From Methylomonas albis (GTDB lineage Bacteria; Pseudomonadota; Gammaproteobacteria; Methylococcales; Methylomonadaceae): a stretch of 64,000 nt of DNA. Shown piece after piece: positions 46,896 through 54,437 of this stretch. The DNA lies in NCBI RefSeq assembly GCF_014850955.1, contig NZ_JACXSS010000001.1, forward strand, positions 2,976,001 to 3,040,000. Direction: 5' to 3'. Position numbers and translations under genes: made by a program. Under the pieces are notes generated by a model. The model searched no databases, was not told the origin of the DNA, and saw only the letters and a program-made list of their open reading frames with translations. How positions within the stretch are numbered: the first letter of the stretch is position 1; the number at the start of each line of letters is the position of its first letter.

Positions 46896-47201
46896 TTAAG
46901 CAGTTGGCGCCGGTACGCCGGCAAACCGTTGGCCGTTCAGATGTTCGGGAATTGCGCCGGCTGGCGGCTCGCTGTTACCAGCGTTGACCGGTACCGGTAA
47001 ATCCCACAACAACACGTTGTTCACGCTCTTCATGTTGTCTTCGGCCGCCAGCGCTTGGGTAATCGCCGGCAAGTTGGCAGTAACGAACATGGCCAGCGCT
47101 TTTCTGACCTTGTGCCGCGGCCAAACCCGCACCAGGCCTTGGTGTAAATCGGCGTCGAAGCCTTGCCGGCGAAGTTCCGCCAAAGGGTTAAATGCAGTCA
47201 T
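46896..47201 (-). CDS. TubC-docking-like small protein, copy A
   Basis: The 101-residue protein starts 'MTAFNPLAELRRQGFDADL' and shares a domain with the protein at 45836-46210. The two paralogues flank the GpI-like gene. The ATG at 47201 is chosen because GAGGA precedes it; the longer frame to 47237 lacks this. Related small proteins often accompany primase genes of mobile elements. Its function is unknown. Confidence 0.5.
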   Translation of the reverse strand: MTAFNPLAELRRQGFDADLHQGLVRVWPRHKVRKALAMFVTANLPAITQALAAEDNMKSVNNVLLWDLPVPVNAGNSEPPAGAIPEHLNGQRFAGVPAPTA

Positions 47202-47378
47202 GTTCAAATCCTCGTCAGTGGTTGGTTTCCTCCTCAAGCCCTGGCCAGTCCAACGGGATTGCTTAGTCGATCAGTGCGTCACCTCCTCGGCGCGGTGCGC
47301 GGTCGCAAAAAACGGGAAGGAACGGCGGAAAATGCCGCCGAAATAAATAAAAAGAAAAAATGCGATTTTTGCCGTCCC

Positions 47379-47678
47379 AACTGTACCACCACCCCTCAAG
47401 CCCACGTCTGGCGTGGCTTTCAGGTGGGGTACAGTTGCCAAAATAGGCGGTACAGTTACTACACCATGTCGGATGCCCAGCTTTTTTCCCGTTGATTTCG
47501 GTTTAGTTGGTATCGATATGGTATAGATAGATAAATAATTGCTATACCACTTAACATACTGAAATACAGCGTGTTTTTCTTGGTGGTACAGTTGGTACAG
47601 CAAAAACGCCGGTTTGCAGAATTTCACGAGTCCAGCTCCTCGACCGGAATATCCAGCAATAAAGCAAACCGCTGTACC
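47379..47678. other. Iteron-like GGTACAG cluster, candidate replication origin
   Basis: GGTACAG or its complement occurs six times in 300 bases: 47381-47387, 47428-47434, 47449-47455, 47585-47591, 47594-47600 and 47672-47678. Four copies carry a following TT. An AT-rich spacer with the dyad TGGTATAG (47519-47526)/CTATACCA (47542-47549) lies between. It abuts the 3' end of the primase-helicase gene. In P4 the alpha protein recognises iterons of this kind at its origin, so an origin is a fair inference. The 386-base gap 47238-47623 otherwise holds no gene. Confidence 0.5.
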
Positions 47679-49135
47679 AATTCAGACCGTTCCGGCAGAT
47701 CGTAATACTTGCCGCCGCCGCGATCGGAACGGCCGTGTACCTGAATACCCAGCTTGGCCATCATCCGCCCGGTTAAATTGGCGGCTGCCGCCTTGGAGAC
47801 TTTCTCGCCCTCCTCGGAGCTCCATGCCACATACTCGTCGACCAGTTCGGTCGCCCGAATCCTGGGCCGGCCACCGAACGGTTCCGCCTTGGCGATCTGG
47901 TGATAGAAAAACTGGTTCACGCCGCTCAGGTTGCCCAGCTTCTCGGCGATCAGCGCGGCGGTTTGTGGGCAGCGGTACGGATCGAAGTAGGCAATGTTGA
48001 CGATCAGCAGATAGTTCAGCAGTTTGGCCGGGCCGTCGTGGTTGATCCAATGCCACAATCGGCGGAAGTAACCGGGATCCTGAGCAAAGCCGTCTGACGG
48101 CTCCAACACCAGATAGCGGCGTTCGCGGATGCCGGCACTCAATACTCTGGAATGATTGCTGGCGAAGATCAGCCGGCAATAATTCGGCAGCGGCTCGATC
48201 TCCAAGCCTTTGCGCTCCAGGTTGACCGTAGTTTCGGAAATGATGCCTTTCAGCCGGTCGGCGACGTGCTTGTCGGTCAAATCCACCTCGTCGGCAAAGA
48301 TCATCAGCCGATTAGCCACCAAGCCGTTGAAGCGGCCGGCGATGGCATAAGCGCCATTGGTCTTGTTGCCGTGCGAACCCAAGATCCGCAGCAAGGGTTC
48401 AGCCATGGTGCCCTTGCCGGTGCCTTCGACAGATTTAAGGACCACGGCCACGCTGGGCTTGATGTCCGGCTTTTGAAACAAGTGCGCCATCCAACCCACC
48501 AGATAATGAAACGACGGCTCGTGGCCGGCGCAAATCACGTAGCGCAAATGGTCCAGATAGGGTTTAACGTCGCCAGCCTTGGGTTTCACCTGCAAGCCGC
48601 GGTAAAAGTTCAGTGCGTCGGCTGGGCATTTTTTCGGATCTGGGAAAAAGCCGGTACCGCCAAGCTTGATATTCTTGCCTGGCCATTCCATCCACGCTTG
48701 GCCCGGATTTTTGCGTTTGCCGCGGCCGTGGCCATCGCTCATGCCTATCAACGGCGCATGCATGAACTTTTTCTTGAATTCCGCCGGCGCCTCGAAAGTC
48801 AGCACGTTGCCTTGCACCTGGCAATAGCGTTGGCCGATCACCAAGTTTTTGCCGCCGACCAAGGTATGGCAATAGTCGAGGTTCATCCGTTTCAGGATCG
48901 CGATGTCGTCCGGGTTCAATTGCGTGCCGTCCGGTAGCGCGGTGAGCATATCCTGGTCTTCTTCGAAGGGGTCGACCGCCGCTGACAAATTGGGCGCCGT
49001 TTTAGCCCCATTCGTTGGCGTTTTCGGCACCTGCACCGTACTTTTGTACGGCGCAGGTGGCTCGACAGCCGACAGTGCACCCTGTTCGGCCAGGTTTTCG
49101 AACAAGTCTTGCCTCAAGTCGTTGGCGGCATCCAT
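47624..49135 (-). CDS. P4-type primase C-terminal / SF3-like helicase (DUF5906 type)
   Basis: The 503-residue protein has a linker-rich N-terminus and a helicase domain with Walker A 'EGTGKGT' near residue 237, Walker B 'LMIFADEVD' near 277, and the sensor motif 'LIFASNH' near 330. A C-terminal winged-helix region is likely. Such proteins unwind DNA at the element origin, as P4 alpha does. The primase half is encoded by the separate upstream gene, overlapping by one base (TGATG). The iteron-like sites lie at its 3' end. Confidence 0.85.
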   Translation of the reverse strand: MDAANDLRQDLFENLAEQGALSAVEPPAPYKSTVQVPKTPTNGAKTAPNLSAAVDPFEEDQDMLTALPDGTQLNPDDIAILKRMNLDYCHTLVGGKNLVIGQRYCQVQGNVLTFEAPAEFKKKFMHAPLIGMSDGHGRGKRKNPGQAWMEWPGKNIKLGGTGFFPDPKKCPADALNFYRGLQVKPKAGDVKPYLDHLRYVICAGHEPSFHYLVGWMAHLFQKPDIKPSVAVVLKSVEGTGKGTMAEPLLRILGSHGNKTNGAYAIAGRFNGLVANRLMIFADEVDLTDKHVADRLKGIISETTVNLERKGLEIEPLPNYCRLIFASNHSRVLSAGIRERRYLVLEPSDGFAQDPGYFRRLWHWINHDGPAKLLNYLLIVNIAYFDPYRCPQTAALIAEKLGNLSGVNQFFYHQIAKAEPFGGRPRIRATELVDEYVAWSSEEGEKVSKAAAANLTGRMMAKLGIQVHGRSDRGGGKYYDLPERSELVQRFALLLDIPVEELDS

Positions 49136-50001
49136 CAGACCGAGCCTCCAGCCGCGATAACGTCGTTCCAGTCGGTGTCGGTTTGCGCCGGGATCAGGTA
49201 TTTGCCCTTGACCGCCAACGCCGCCTTTTTCGCTGCTATCTGGCCGACACCGCTGGCGTCGTTATCGCCGGCAATGACGATCTCGGCCGACGGATACAAG
49301 CGCCTGGCCACCAGTGCGACGGGTTCCAGATTGCCGGCATCGGCCGCGACCAACACGGCCACGCCCAAGGCTTCGTGCAGACTGGCGCCAGTGGCCCAGC
49401 CTTCGCAGATTAACAAGCGCTCGGCGCCGGCCGGTTCGCCGATCGGCGAAAAGCAACCTTTCTTGCGGCCACCAGCCATAAAACGCTTTTGGCCGTTGCC
49501 TTCGATGAACTGTAAATTCACCAGCTGGCGAGTGTCGTCGTAAAACGGCACGATCAGCGTGCCGCGGCCGGTGCGGATGCCGTAGGGCTTGACCGATTTG
49601 CGTTTCAAGTAAGGGTGTTGCCGGGTCTCGAATACCGGCTTGGCGTTCTGCCAGATCCAACGCGCTTTCTCGGCGGTTTCCTGTTGGCGTTGCCAGCGCT
49701 CGCGTTGGCGGCGCTTGCGCTCGGCTTCGATTTGCCGACGCATCACCAACGACAACGGCTTGGCGCATGCGTCGCCAAAGCGCCAGGTTGTTTTCAAGCC
49801 TTTCGGAAAGTGCTCGAAATAGCCGGCCGAATGGCCGTCCAAATGTAGGATATAGGCGCCGTTCTGGGTGCCGCTCCGGTCGCCTGCCACGTAGACGCGG
49901 TGCAACACGCCGTCGGCGATGATCGGTTCGTTGACGGCCATTCCAGCGGCTGCCATGTCGGCCCGGAATTGGTCGATGATTGTTTGGACATCGTTTGTCA
50001 T
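49135..50001 (-). CDS. TOPRIM-type primase of the element
   Basis: The 288-residue protein has a TOPRIM-like domain with 'LLICEGWATGASLHEALG' near residue 190 and the 'IVIAGDND' acidic motif near 245 that coordinates Mg for primer synthesis. The N-terminal region has a zinc-free basic segment rich in Arg. The start at 50001 is supported by AAGGAAG. It overlaps the helicase gene by one base, so the pair forms a split version of the P4 alpha primase-helicase. Confidence 0.82.
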   Translation of the reverse strand: MTNDVQTIIDQFRADMAAAGMAVNEPIIADGVLHRVYVAGDRSGTQNGAYILHLDGHSAGYFEHFPKGLKTTWRFGDACAKPLSLVMRRQIEAERKRRQRERWQRQQETAEKARWIWQNAKPVFETRQHPYLKRKSVKPYGIRTGRGTLIVPFYDDTRQLVNLQFIEGNGQKRFMAGGRKKGCFSPIGEPAGAERLLICEGWATGASLHEALGVAVLVAADAGNLEPVALVARRLYPSAEIVIAGDNDASGVGQIAAKKAALAVKGKYLIPAQTDTDWNDVIAAGGSV

Positions 50002-50097
50002 TGTCTGCTTCCTTGCCGGTGCGCGGCCGCGGGCGGTCTCCGGGCGGAGAACGGCCACGGCCGGCGCAAAACCGGCAGCTAAAAGTTGCCGGTCGGC

Positions 50098-50448
50098 TTA
50101 TGCCGCGTCTGTGTGGTTGCCGCGTTCGTCGGCCGCTTGCACGAAAGCCACCTGCTTTTGATAAAACAGGTCGCTCAGTTCGTCGCAGATGTCTTTCAAG
50201 CGCTCCACACTGGGGTCAATCAGATAGCACAGCTCCGACAGCGTAATGTTGTTGTGCTCGTTTTGGCCGTTCAGCAGGCCGGACAGGCAACGCAATTTGC
50301 TCAACTCGGTCAGGAAGTCTTCAGCCTGGTCGCACCAATAGCTGAGCCGTTCGGCGGAGTCGGGCGCCATGGCAACGGTGCCGGCCGGTTTGATGCTGGC
50401 CAATGGCGATGACATAACAACGGATTTTTTGACGGGTTGCGCGCTCAC
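50098..50448 (-). CDS. Hypothetical helical protein, related to upstream gene
   Basis: The 116-residue protein starts with GTG, which overlaps the upstream stop as GTGA, and has a strong AGGAGG. The segment 'RLKDICDELSDLFYQ' and the preceding helices resemble the repeated domain of the upstream protein. No known family was recognised. It is likely translated with the upstream gene. Confidence 0.5.
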   Translation of the reverse strand: MSAQPVKKSVVMSSPLASIKPAGTVAMAPDSAERLSYWCDQAEDFLTELSKLRCLSGLLNGQNEHNNITLSELCYLIDPSVERLKDICDELSDLFYQKQVAFVQAADERGNHTDAA

Positions 50449-50927
50449 ATTGCACCTCCTGCCATGCCATAAGAACTAACGTCGCTGGTTTCCTGCATGT
50501 ATTGGCAGACTTCGGCTAATTGTTCGGCTTCGGTTTTCAGGCAAACGATCAGATCGAATTTTGCCGGAATACCCTTGAAGGAGTTTTCGATCAGCAGGTG
50601 GAAGATGCCGTTGAGGGAGGATATGGTTTTGCTGAGTTGTACGGCGGCGTGGCCATAGGATTTAATCCGACGCGGCTTTCCGATAAATCGGGTAGACGCG
50701 GCTGGATTTCCGGCGCTGTTGTCGATCGTATTGCAGACGTTAATTAAATCCCCTGCCAGGCTTTCCAAGCAGACGAATAGATTGTGAGGCGCCGAATGAT
50801 CCGTAGCGGAATGCTCGACCAGTCTGTGGAAAATGTCGTTAATTCCGGACAGGGCGGCGTTGAGTTTTACGGATTCATCGCTGTAGCTGATGATTGGGCG
50901 GATTTTGCCCGTAGCTGGGGTGCTCAT
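50445..50927 (-). CDS. Hypothetical protein with internally duplicated helical domain
   Basis: The 160-residue protein contains two copies of one helical unit, roughly residues 12-70 and 90-147. Both have a 'SY...V.L...L..IN/LN.IFH.L.E.S' pattern followed by 'VCL....E/L..VC'. The start at 50927 overlaps the stop of the Ash-like frame by ATGA. The family is not recognised; it is typical of satellite accessory genes between AlpA and the primase. Confidence 0.5.
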   Translation of the reverse strand: MSTPATGKIRPIISYSDESVKLNAALSGINDIFHRLVEHSATDHSAPHNLFVCLESLAGDLINVCNTIDNSAGNPAASTRFIGKPRRIKSYGHAAVQLSKTISSLNGIFHLLIENSFKGIPAKFDLIVCLKTEAEQLAEVCQYMQETSDVSSYGMAGGAM

Positions 50928-51229
50928 AGCGGTTGTTCCTTTGCTGAAGGTTGATAACCGCCGCACAAAGGTTCCACGCTTTGGGCGGCGACGCGTAACG
51001 GGTTGGAACTACCTGGCAAAGGGTCAGGCCGGCCTTTCGGCTGCCCGCTACGCGCCACCAAAATAATTGGGCGCACCGCGGGCGCGACCATTTTCTTGAG
51101 GCAATAAAAAACGCCTTGAATCGGCGTCTTGACGCCTTTGCTAACTAACGGGGTTCCACGCCCGACTTCCGTTTTTTTCGAAAGCATGACCAGCATAGCT
51201 TTACGATTTGGCGCTGTCAACCGGATCAT
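50924..51229 (-). CDS. Possible Ash-like small protein
   Basis: A 101-codon frame lies between alpA and the repeat-domain gene, with ATGA overlaps at both ends. Its C-terminal 'CGGYQPSAKE' and 'RSGQPKGRPDPLPGSS' echo the 'GQ..G.PG' and 'GGYNP' patterns of the Ash family of P4-like elements. Its amino acid makeup is odd (Pro/Gly/Arg-rich), as for Ash frames that may act at the RNA level. Protein status is uncertain. Confidence 0.45.
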   Translation of the reverse strand: MIRLTAPNRKAMLVMLSKKTEVGRGTPLVSKGVKTPIQGVFYCLKKMVAPAVRPIILVARSGQPKGRPDPLPGSSNPLRVAAQSVEPLCGGYQPSAKEQPL

Positions 51230-51453
51230 GCGGCACCGCCAATTTCTTTAATCAGCGCTCGAATATCCTCGACACGCCAAGCCACGGTGTTTGGTCCAAG
51301 TTTTACTGGCTTGGGCCAAAGTCCCTGTTTTACGCGATTCAAGAAGGTGGTTCGACCGACAGGGATAAGCGGCGGAATATTTTTGGCCTTACTACCGACT
51401 ATTTGGGTAATTCTAAGAAAACCGGTTTCCGGAAGTTTGTTGGCTGTTGACAT
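51226..51453 (-). CDS. AlpA family transcriptional regulator
   Basis: The 75-residue protein is a MerR-like winged helix: 'FLRITQIVGSK', 'PVGRTTFLNRVKQGLWPKP' and 'VAWRVEDIRALI' are the AlpA motifs. It binds DNA and in P4-like elements controls excision or early genes. GAGGAG lies eight bases before the ATG. It is coupled to the next frame by ATGA. Confidence 0.85.
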   Translation of the reverse strand: MSTANKLPETGFLRITQIVGSKAKNIPPLIPVGRTTFLNRVKQGLWPKPVKLGPNTVAWRVEDIRALIKEIGGAA

Positions 51454-51549
51454 TTTGCACTCCTCTGATGCAGTTGAATTTGGAGTGCATGATGATCGAG
51501 AGAAATTTTTTAGTCACCGCAATTGCGGTGGTTTAAAACTGTTGCGGTG

Positions 51550-52182
51550 CTAGTTCCCAACATCTTTCAAGCGACGTTTTGCTTCTGCAAATCTGCTTTG
51601 CAATGTTCTTTTTGATACTCCCTCGTAATCTCCATACTTGTGGTCTAGGTATTCGATCAGTTTTGCCTCACTTTCAAAACCCTGATGCTTGGCTATACCA
51701 GGACTTTTCCCGGATATAAACTCCAACAACGCGCCGATGGTTAAAAGATAAGAATTCTCCAGTCTCGGATCGATTTTGCTTGTAGATGTTGATTCAATAA
51801 TCTTTAAGTCAAAATCTAATGGAACAAATTCTTTTCGCAGCCTCTTTTCCCTTTGAATAAGAAATACGTAATTGTCAATTTGGTCTATTGGAATTTTGGC
51901 TTCTTTAGATAGTTTTTCGAATGCGCTTAATTCGTGATAGCACGGGAGTAACTTTTTTATAGATTTTTTTGTAATTTCAAAGTTTTGAGTTATAGCGAGG
52001 TTTTTTTCATCTTCATCGGTAAGTTTGAACGTTCCCTTAATATCAGGACAATATCGATATTCGATAAGAATACCGGGGTCAGCGTCTAGTGCTTTTGAAA
52101 CGTATGTCGCAGCCCTTAGGCCTTGGTCAGTTTGAATAAACCAATCTCCATGCCCTTGAAAATAAACCAAGACCATTTTCAC
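51550..52182 (-). CDS. AT-rich hypothetical protein of the element
   Basis: The 210-residue protein has an N-terminal domain ('VLVYFQGHGDWFIQ') and a C-terminal segment 'LLTIGALLEFISGKSPGIA...YEGVSKRTLQSRFAEAKRRL'. This C-terminal module recurs in mobile-element proteins, where the last helices look like a DNA-binding tail. The coding sequence is AT-richer than its neighbours, which suggests recent transfer. The function is unknown. Confidence 0.5.
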   Translation of the reverse strand: MKMVLVYFQGHGDWFIQTDQGLRAATYVSKALDADPGILIEYRYCPDIKGTFKLTDEDEKNLAITQNFEITKKSIKKLLPCYHELSAFEKLSKEAKIPIDQIDNYVFLIQREKRLRKEFVPLDFDLKIIESTSTSKIDPRLENSYLLTIGALLEFISGKSPGIAKHQGFESEAKLIEYLDHKYGDYEGVSKRTLQSRFAEAKRRLKDVGN

Positions 52183-52302
52183 TCCGTCAAAGTGTAAGCC
52201 GTCAGAAAGGAAAACCGGAAACGAGCTGACGAAACCCGCTTTTCGCCCCGTCGGGCTATCCGGTTGATTCGATTATAACGATGACGCTCCGAAAGCCGCC
52301 AA

Positions 52303-52854
52303 TTATTGATCCAGAAACAACCGCGTGAAATCAGCATCCATATTAGCCGGCCGGTCGCCGAATTGCCGCCAATATTCGCAAAGACCTTTGATGGATTTTA
52401 GGTCGATGTGGCCGCAGTCGAGCATGATTTTCAACAGTTCCAAGGTGGGCATGACGTTGACCTCGAATACCTTGGCTAAGGTGGTCATATCTTGATCGTC
52501 GGTTACAACCGGCACTTTTAATTCCAGCGCGTAAGCGATATACAACGCATCAACGCGAGACGGGCCTTGCAAGTCGGTTTGCACGTAATCCCAAACATAT
52601 TCGAATGTCCGTTGAATAGCTTGCTGTTGCTTTCTTCCAAGCGTTGGAAAATATTTGCGATTGTCGGCGAATTCGGCTTCGTTCACCCAATAAAAGGTGT
52701 GTTGTAGCCTTGGGTTTTCCAGCTCTTTATTGAGTTCCGGCAGGATGTAAAGGCAAAATTGCTTTTCGCCAAAAGGCACGAACAGTAGCGGGCGGATGGT
52801 TTGTGCCAGCCTGAGATAAGCGTTGGTGTCGACAAGTATTTTCGACTGAGCCAT
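52303..52854 (-). CDS. PIN domain protein, candidate toxin
   Basis: The 183-residue protein starts 'KILVDTNAYLRL' with the first PIN aspartate, has a central Glu in 'LPELNKELENP', and 'VTDDQDMTTLA' near residue 116 for the second acidic cluster. PIN domains are Mg-dependent ribonucleases. The gene overlaps the XRE-ImmA gene by one base, the arrangement of a toxin with its regulator or antitoxin. Confidence 0.75.
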   Translation of the reverse strand: MAQSKILVDTNAYLRLAQTIRPLLFVPFGEKQFCLYILPELNKELENPRLQHTFYWVNEAEFADNRKYFPTLGRKQQQAIQRTFEYVWDYVQTDLQGPSRVDALYIAYALELKVPVVTDDQDMTTLAKVFEVNVMPTLELLKIMLDCGHIDLKSIKGLCEYWRQFGDRPANMDADFTRLFLDQ

Positions 52855-53996
52855 CAGGTCAACTCGGCGTGGAGACTCCGTGCATCGAGCAATGTCATAT
52901 CCAATACCGTTTGAACGTATCCAGGGCTCTTATCTTGTTGCTTTAGGTAGCGGCGTAGCAGATCGAAAAATGGCGTGTCGAAGACGTGTTCCAGGGTGGC
53001 AAGATAATCTTTGGCACTGGGTTTACCGTTTTCGTCACGACCGGCGCTTGCCAACAGGCTTTCACTTACGTTGTAGTAACCTTTGTTGAAATTGGTTACA
53101 GCGCCATTAAATGCCTGGCCAAGTTCAATCTTAGGTTTGCCGATCTGCTCGGCGTATTGGTTGGCCTGTGCCAGAATGGTGTAAGGCGAGATTATTTGAT
53201 CCCGTGCCAAGTCCAATACGCGGTTGGCACGGGCGCCAGGAGCGCGGTGGCGCTTGATGTCAGTGTACGCTTGTTCTGCCAGTGCATGCGGGAATAACAA
53301 GGCGCCGGCAAAGGCGTCGGCAAAATCCTCCGCGGCATCGCCTTCCAGATTGGGCGACAGGCAGTGGCCGAGTTCGTGTGCCATCCAGAATTTGAAATCG
53401 TGGACGTTGGTATCGAGATTTAGATAAACCCAGGTGCTTTGCGAATCCGGCAAGTAAATATGCAGGGCGTTTTCGTGCCGCTGTTTGCTGCCCCACATGA
53501 CCGGCACGACAACGGCCTGTAGATCGCGAAAGCGGCGAATCAGGTGCTTGAAGTCGACGGTATCGGTTGGTGCCAGGTTGATGTCTTCCCGAACTTTGGC
53601 CGCGGCTTTTTGCAAGTAGTCATAATCGACAAGTGGATTTTTCAGTACTGGCGGCATTTCCAGGGTGTCAAACGGCAACAGCGGCGCCAATTGGCGTAAA
53701 AAGCGCCCGATTTCCTGTGCTTTTTCGATGTGGTGATCCTTGGTTTTGGTGCCTTTCATTTTGCGAAAGGCTACTTTTGGCGCGTTGGGTTCTTCGATGA
53801 ACACCAACTCGTTTAAGGCGAGATTGAGCAGTTTGCCGAGCTGGAGTAGTTTGTTTGGGCGCGGAAAGGATTTGTGGCTAAGCCATTGCGATACGGCTTC
53901 TCGGGACACGTCCAATTCGGCGGCGACAGCGGCTTGGGTTAAACCGGCATTCTGCATCGCGCGTTCCGCATTGGCTAGATTCAAGGATTTTTGCAT
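52854..53996 (-). CDS. XRE repressor with ImmA/IrrE metallopeptidase domain
   Basis: The 380-residue protein has an N-terminal helix-turn-helix (residues 12-65, 'LTQAAVAAELDVSREAVSQWL') and an ImmA/IrrE peptidase domain with 'HELGHCLSP' near residue 209. Such proteins act as repressors that are cleaved or inactivated on induction, or as antitoxins. It is coupled to the PIN gene. It starts 8 bases from its own -10 box; repeated GTCAAGTT sequences overlap its -35 box, pointing to autoregulation. Confidence 0.85.
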   Translation of the reverse strand: MQKSLNLANAERAMQNAGLTQAAVAAELDVSREAVSQWLSHKSFPRPNKLLQLGKLLNLALNELVFIEEPNAPKVAFRKMKGTKTKDHHIEKAQEIGRFLRQLAPLLPFDTLEMPPVLKNPLVDYDYLQKAAAKVREDINLAPTDTVDFKHLIRRFRDLQAVVVPVMWGSKQRHENALHIYLPDSQSTWVYLNLDTNVHDFKFWMAHELGHCLSPNLEGDAAEDFADAFAGALLFPHALAEQAYTDIKRHRAPGARANRVLDLARDQIISPYTILAQANQYAEQIGKPKIELGQAFNGAVTNFNKGYYNVSESLLASAGRDENGKPSAKDYLATLEHVFDTPFFDLLRRYLKQQDKSPGYVQTVLDMTLLDARSLHAELT

Positions 53997-54003
53997 GCGC
54001 GAA

Positions 54004-54034
54004 AGTATATGGGCGCGTCAAGTTTTGTCAAGTT
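54004..54034 (-). promoter_or_regulatory. Promoter and candidate operator for the XRE-PIN genes
   Basis: On the minus strand TTGACA (54026-54031) and TATACT (54004-54009) are separated by 16 bases, ahead of the ATG at 53996. The direct repeat GTCAAGTT occurs at 54017-54024 and 54027-54034, one helical turn apart and overlapping the -35 box. AGTTAACT (54031-54038) is a palindrome. This suits binding by the XRE protein, and lies between divergent genes. Confidence 0.55.
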
Positions 54035-54056
54035 AACTAAGCACCGTACTAAAAAT

Positions 54057-54308
54057 ATGCAAATAAACTGCCCGCACTGCCAACACAAAGCCCACATCGC
54101 CTCGCGCAACAACCTGAACGACGAAAAAACCATTGCCGACCTTTACTGCAACTGCTCCAACCCCGCCTGCGCCGCCCGCTTCGTCATGCAACTGGGCTTC
54201 CAACGCTGGATCAACCCACCGGTCACCAACACCCTTGAGCTCGCCGCCAGTTTGATTGGGAAGTTATCGAAGGCTGATAGGGTGGCGTTGTTGAAGGAAT
54301 TCGGTTAA
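54057..54308 (+). CDS. Ogr/Delta-like zinc finger activator
   Basis: The 83-residue protein starts 'MQINCPHCQHKAHIASRNN' and has 'CNCSNPACAARFVMQLGF', the four-cysteine zinc finger of phage P2 Ogr and P4 Delta. These activate late promoters of the helper phage by binding RNA polymerase alpha. It is the only plus-strand gene of the element. No clear ribosome binding site is seen. Its presence implies a P2-like helper. Confidence 0.85.
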   Translation: MQINCPHCQHKAHIASRNNLNDEKTIADLYCNCSNPACAARFVMQLGFQRWINPPVTNTLELAASLIGKLSKADRVALLKEFG

Positions 54309-54437
54309 CGGCAACTTTTGTGTCATTCGAAAATTTGAGCTTAAGACAGTTGACATTTCGAAATCAGCCGTTTTACGCCTCAATAAACGATGTTCTATAG
54401 GCCTTACGATGCAGAAGGCGCGTATTTGTCTGACTTC

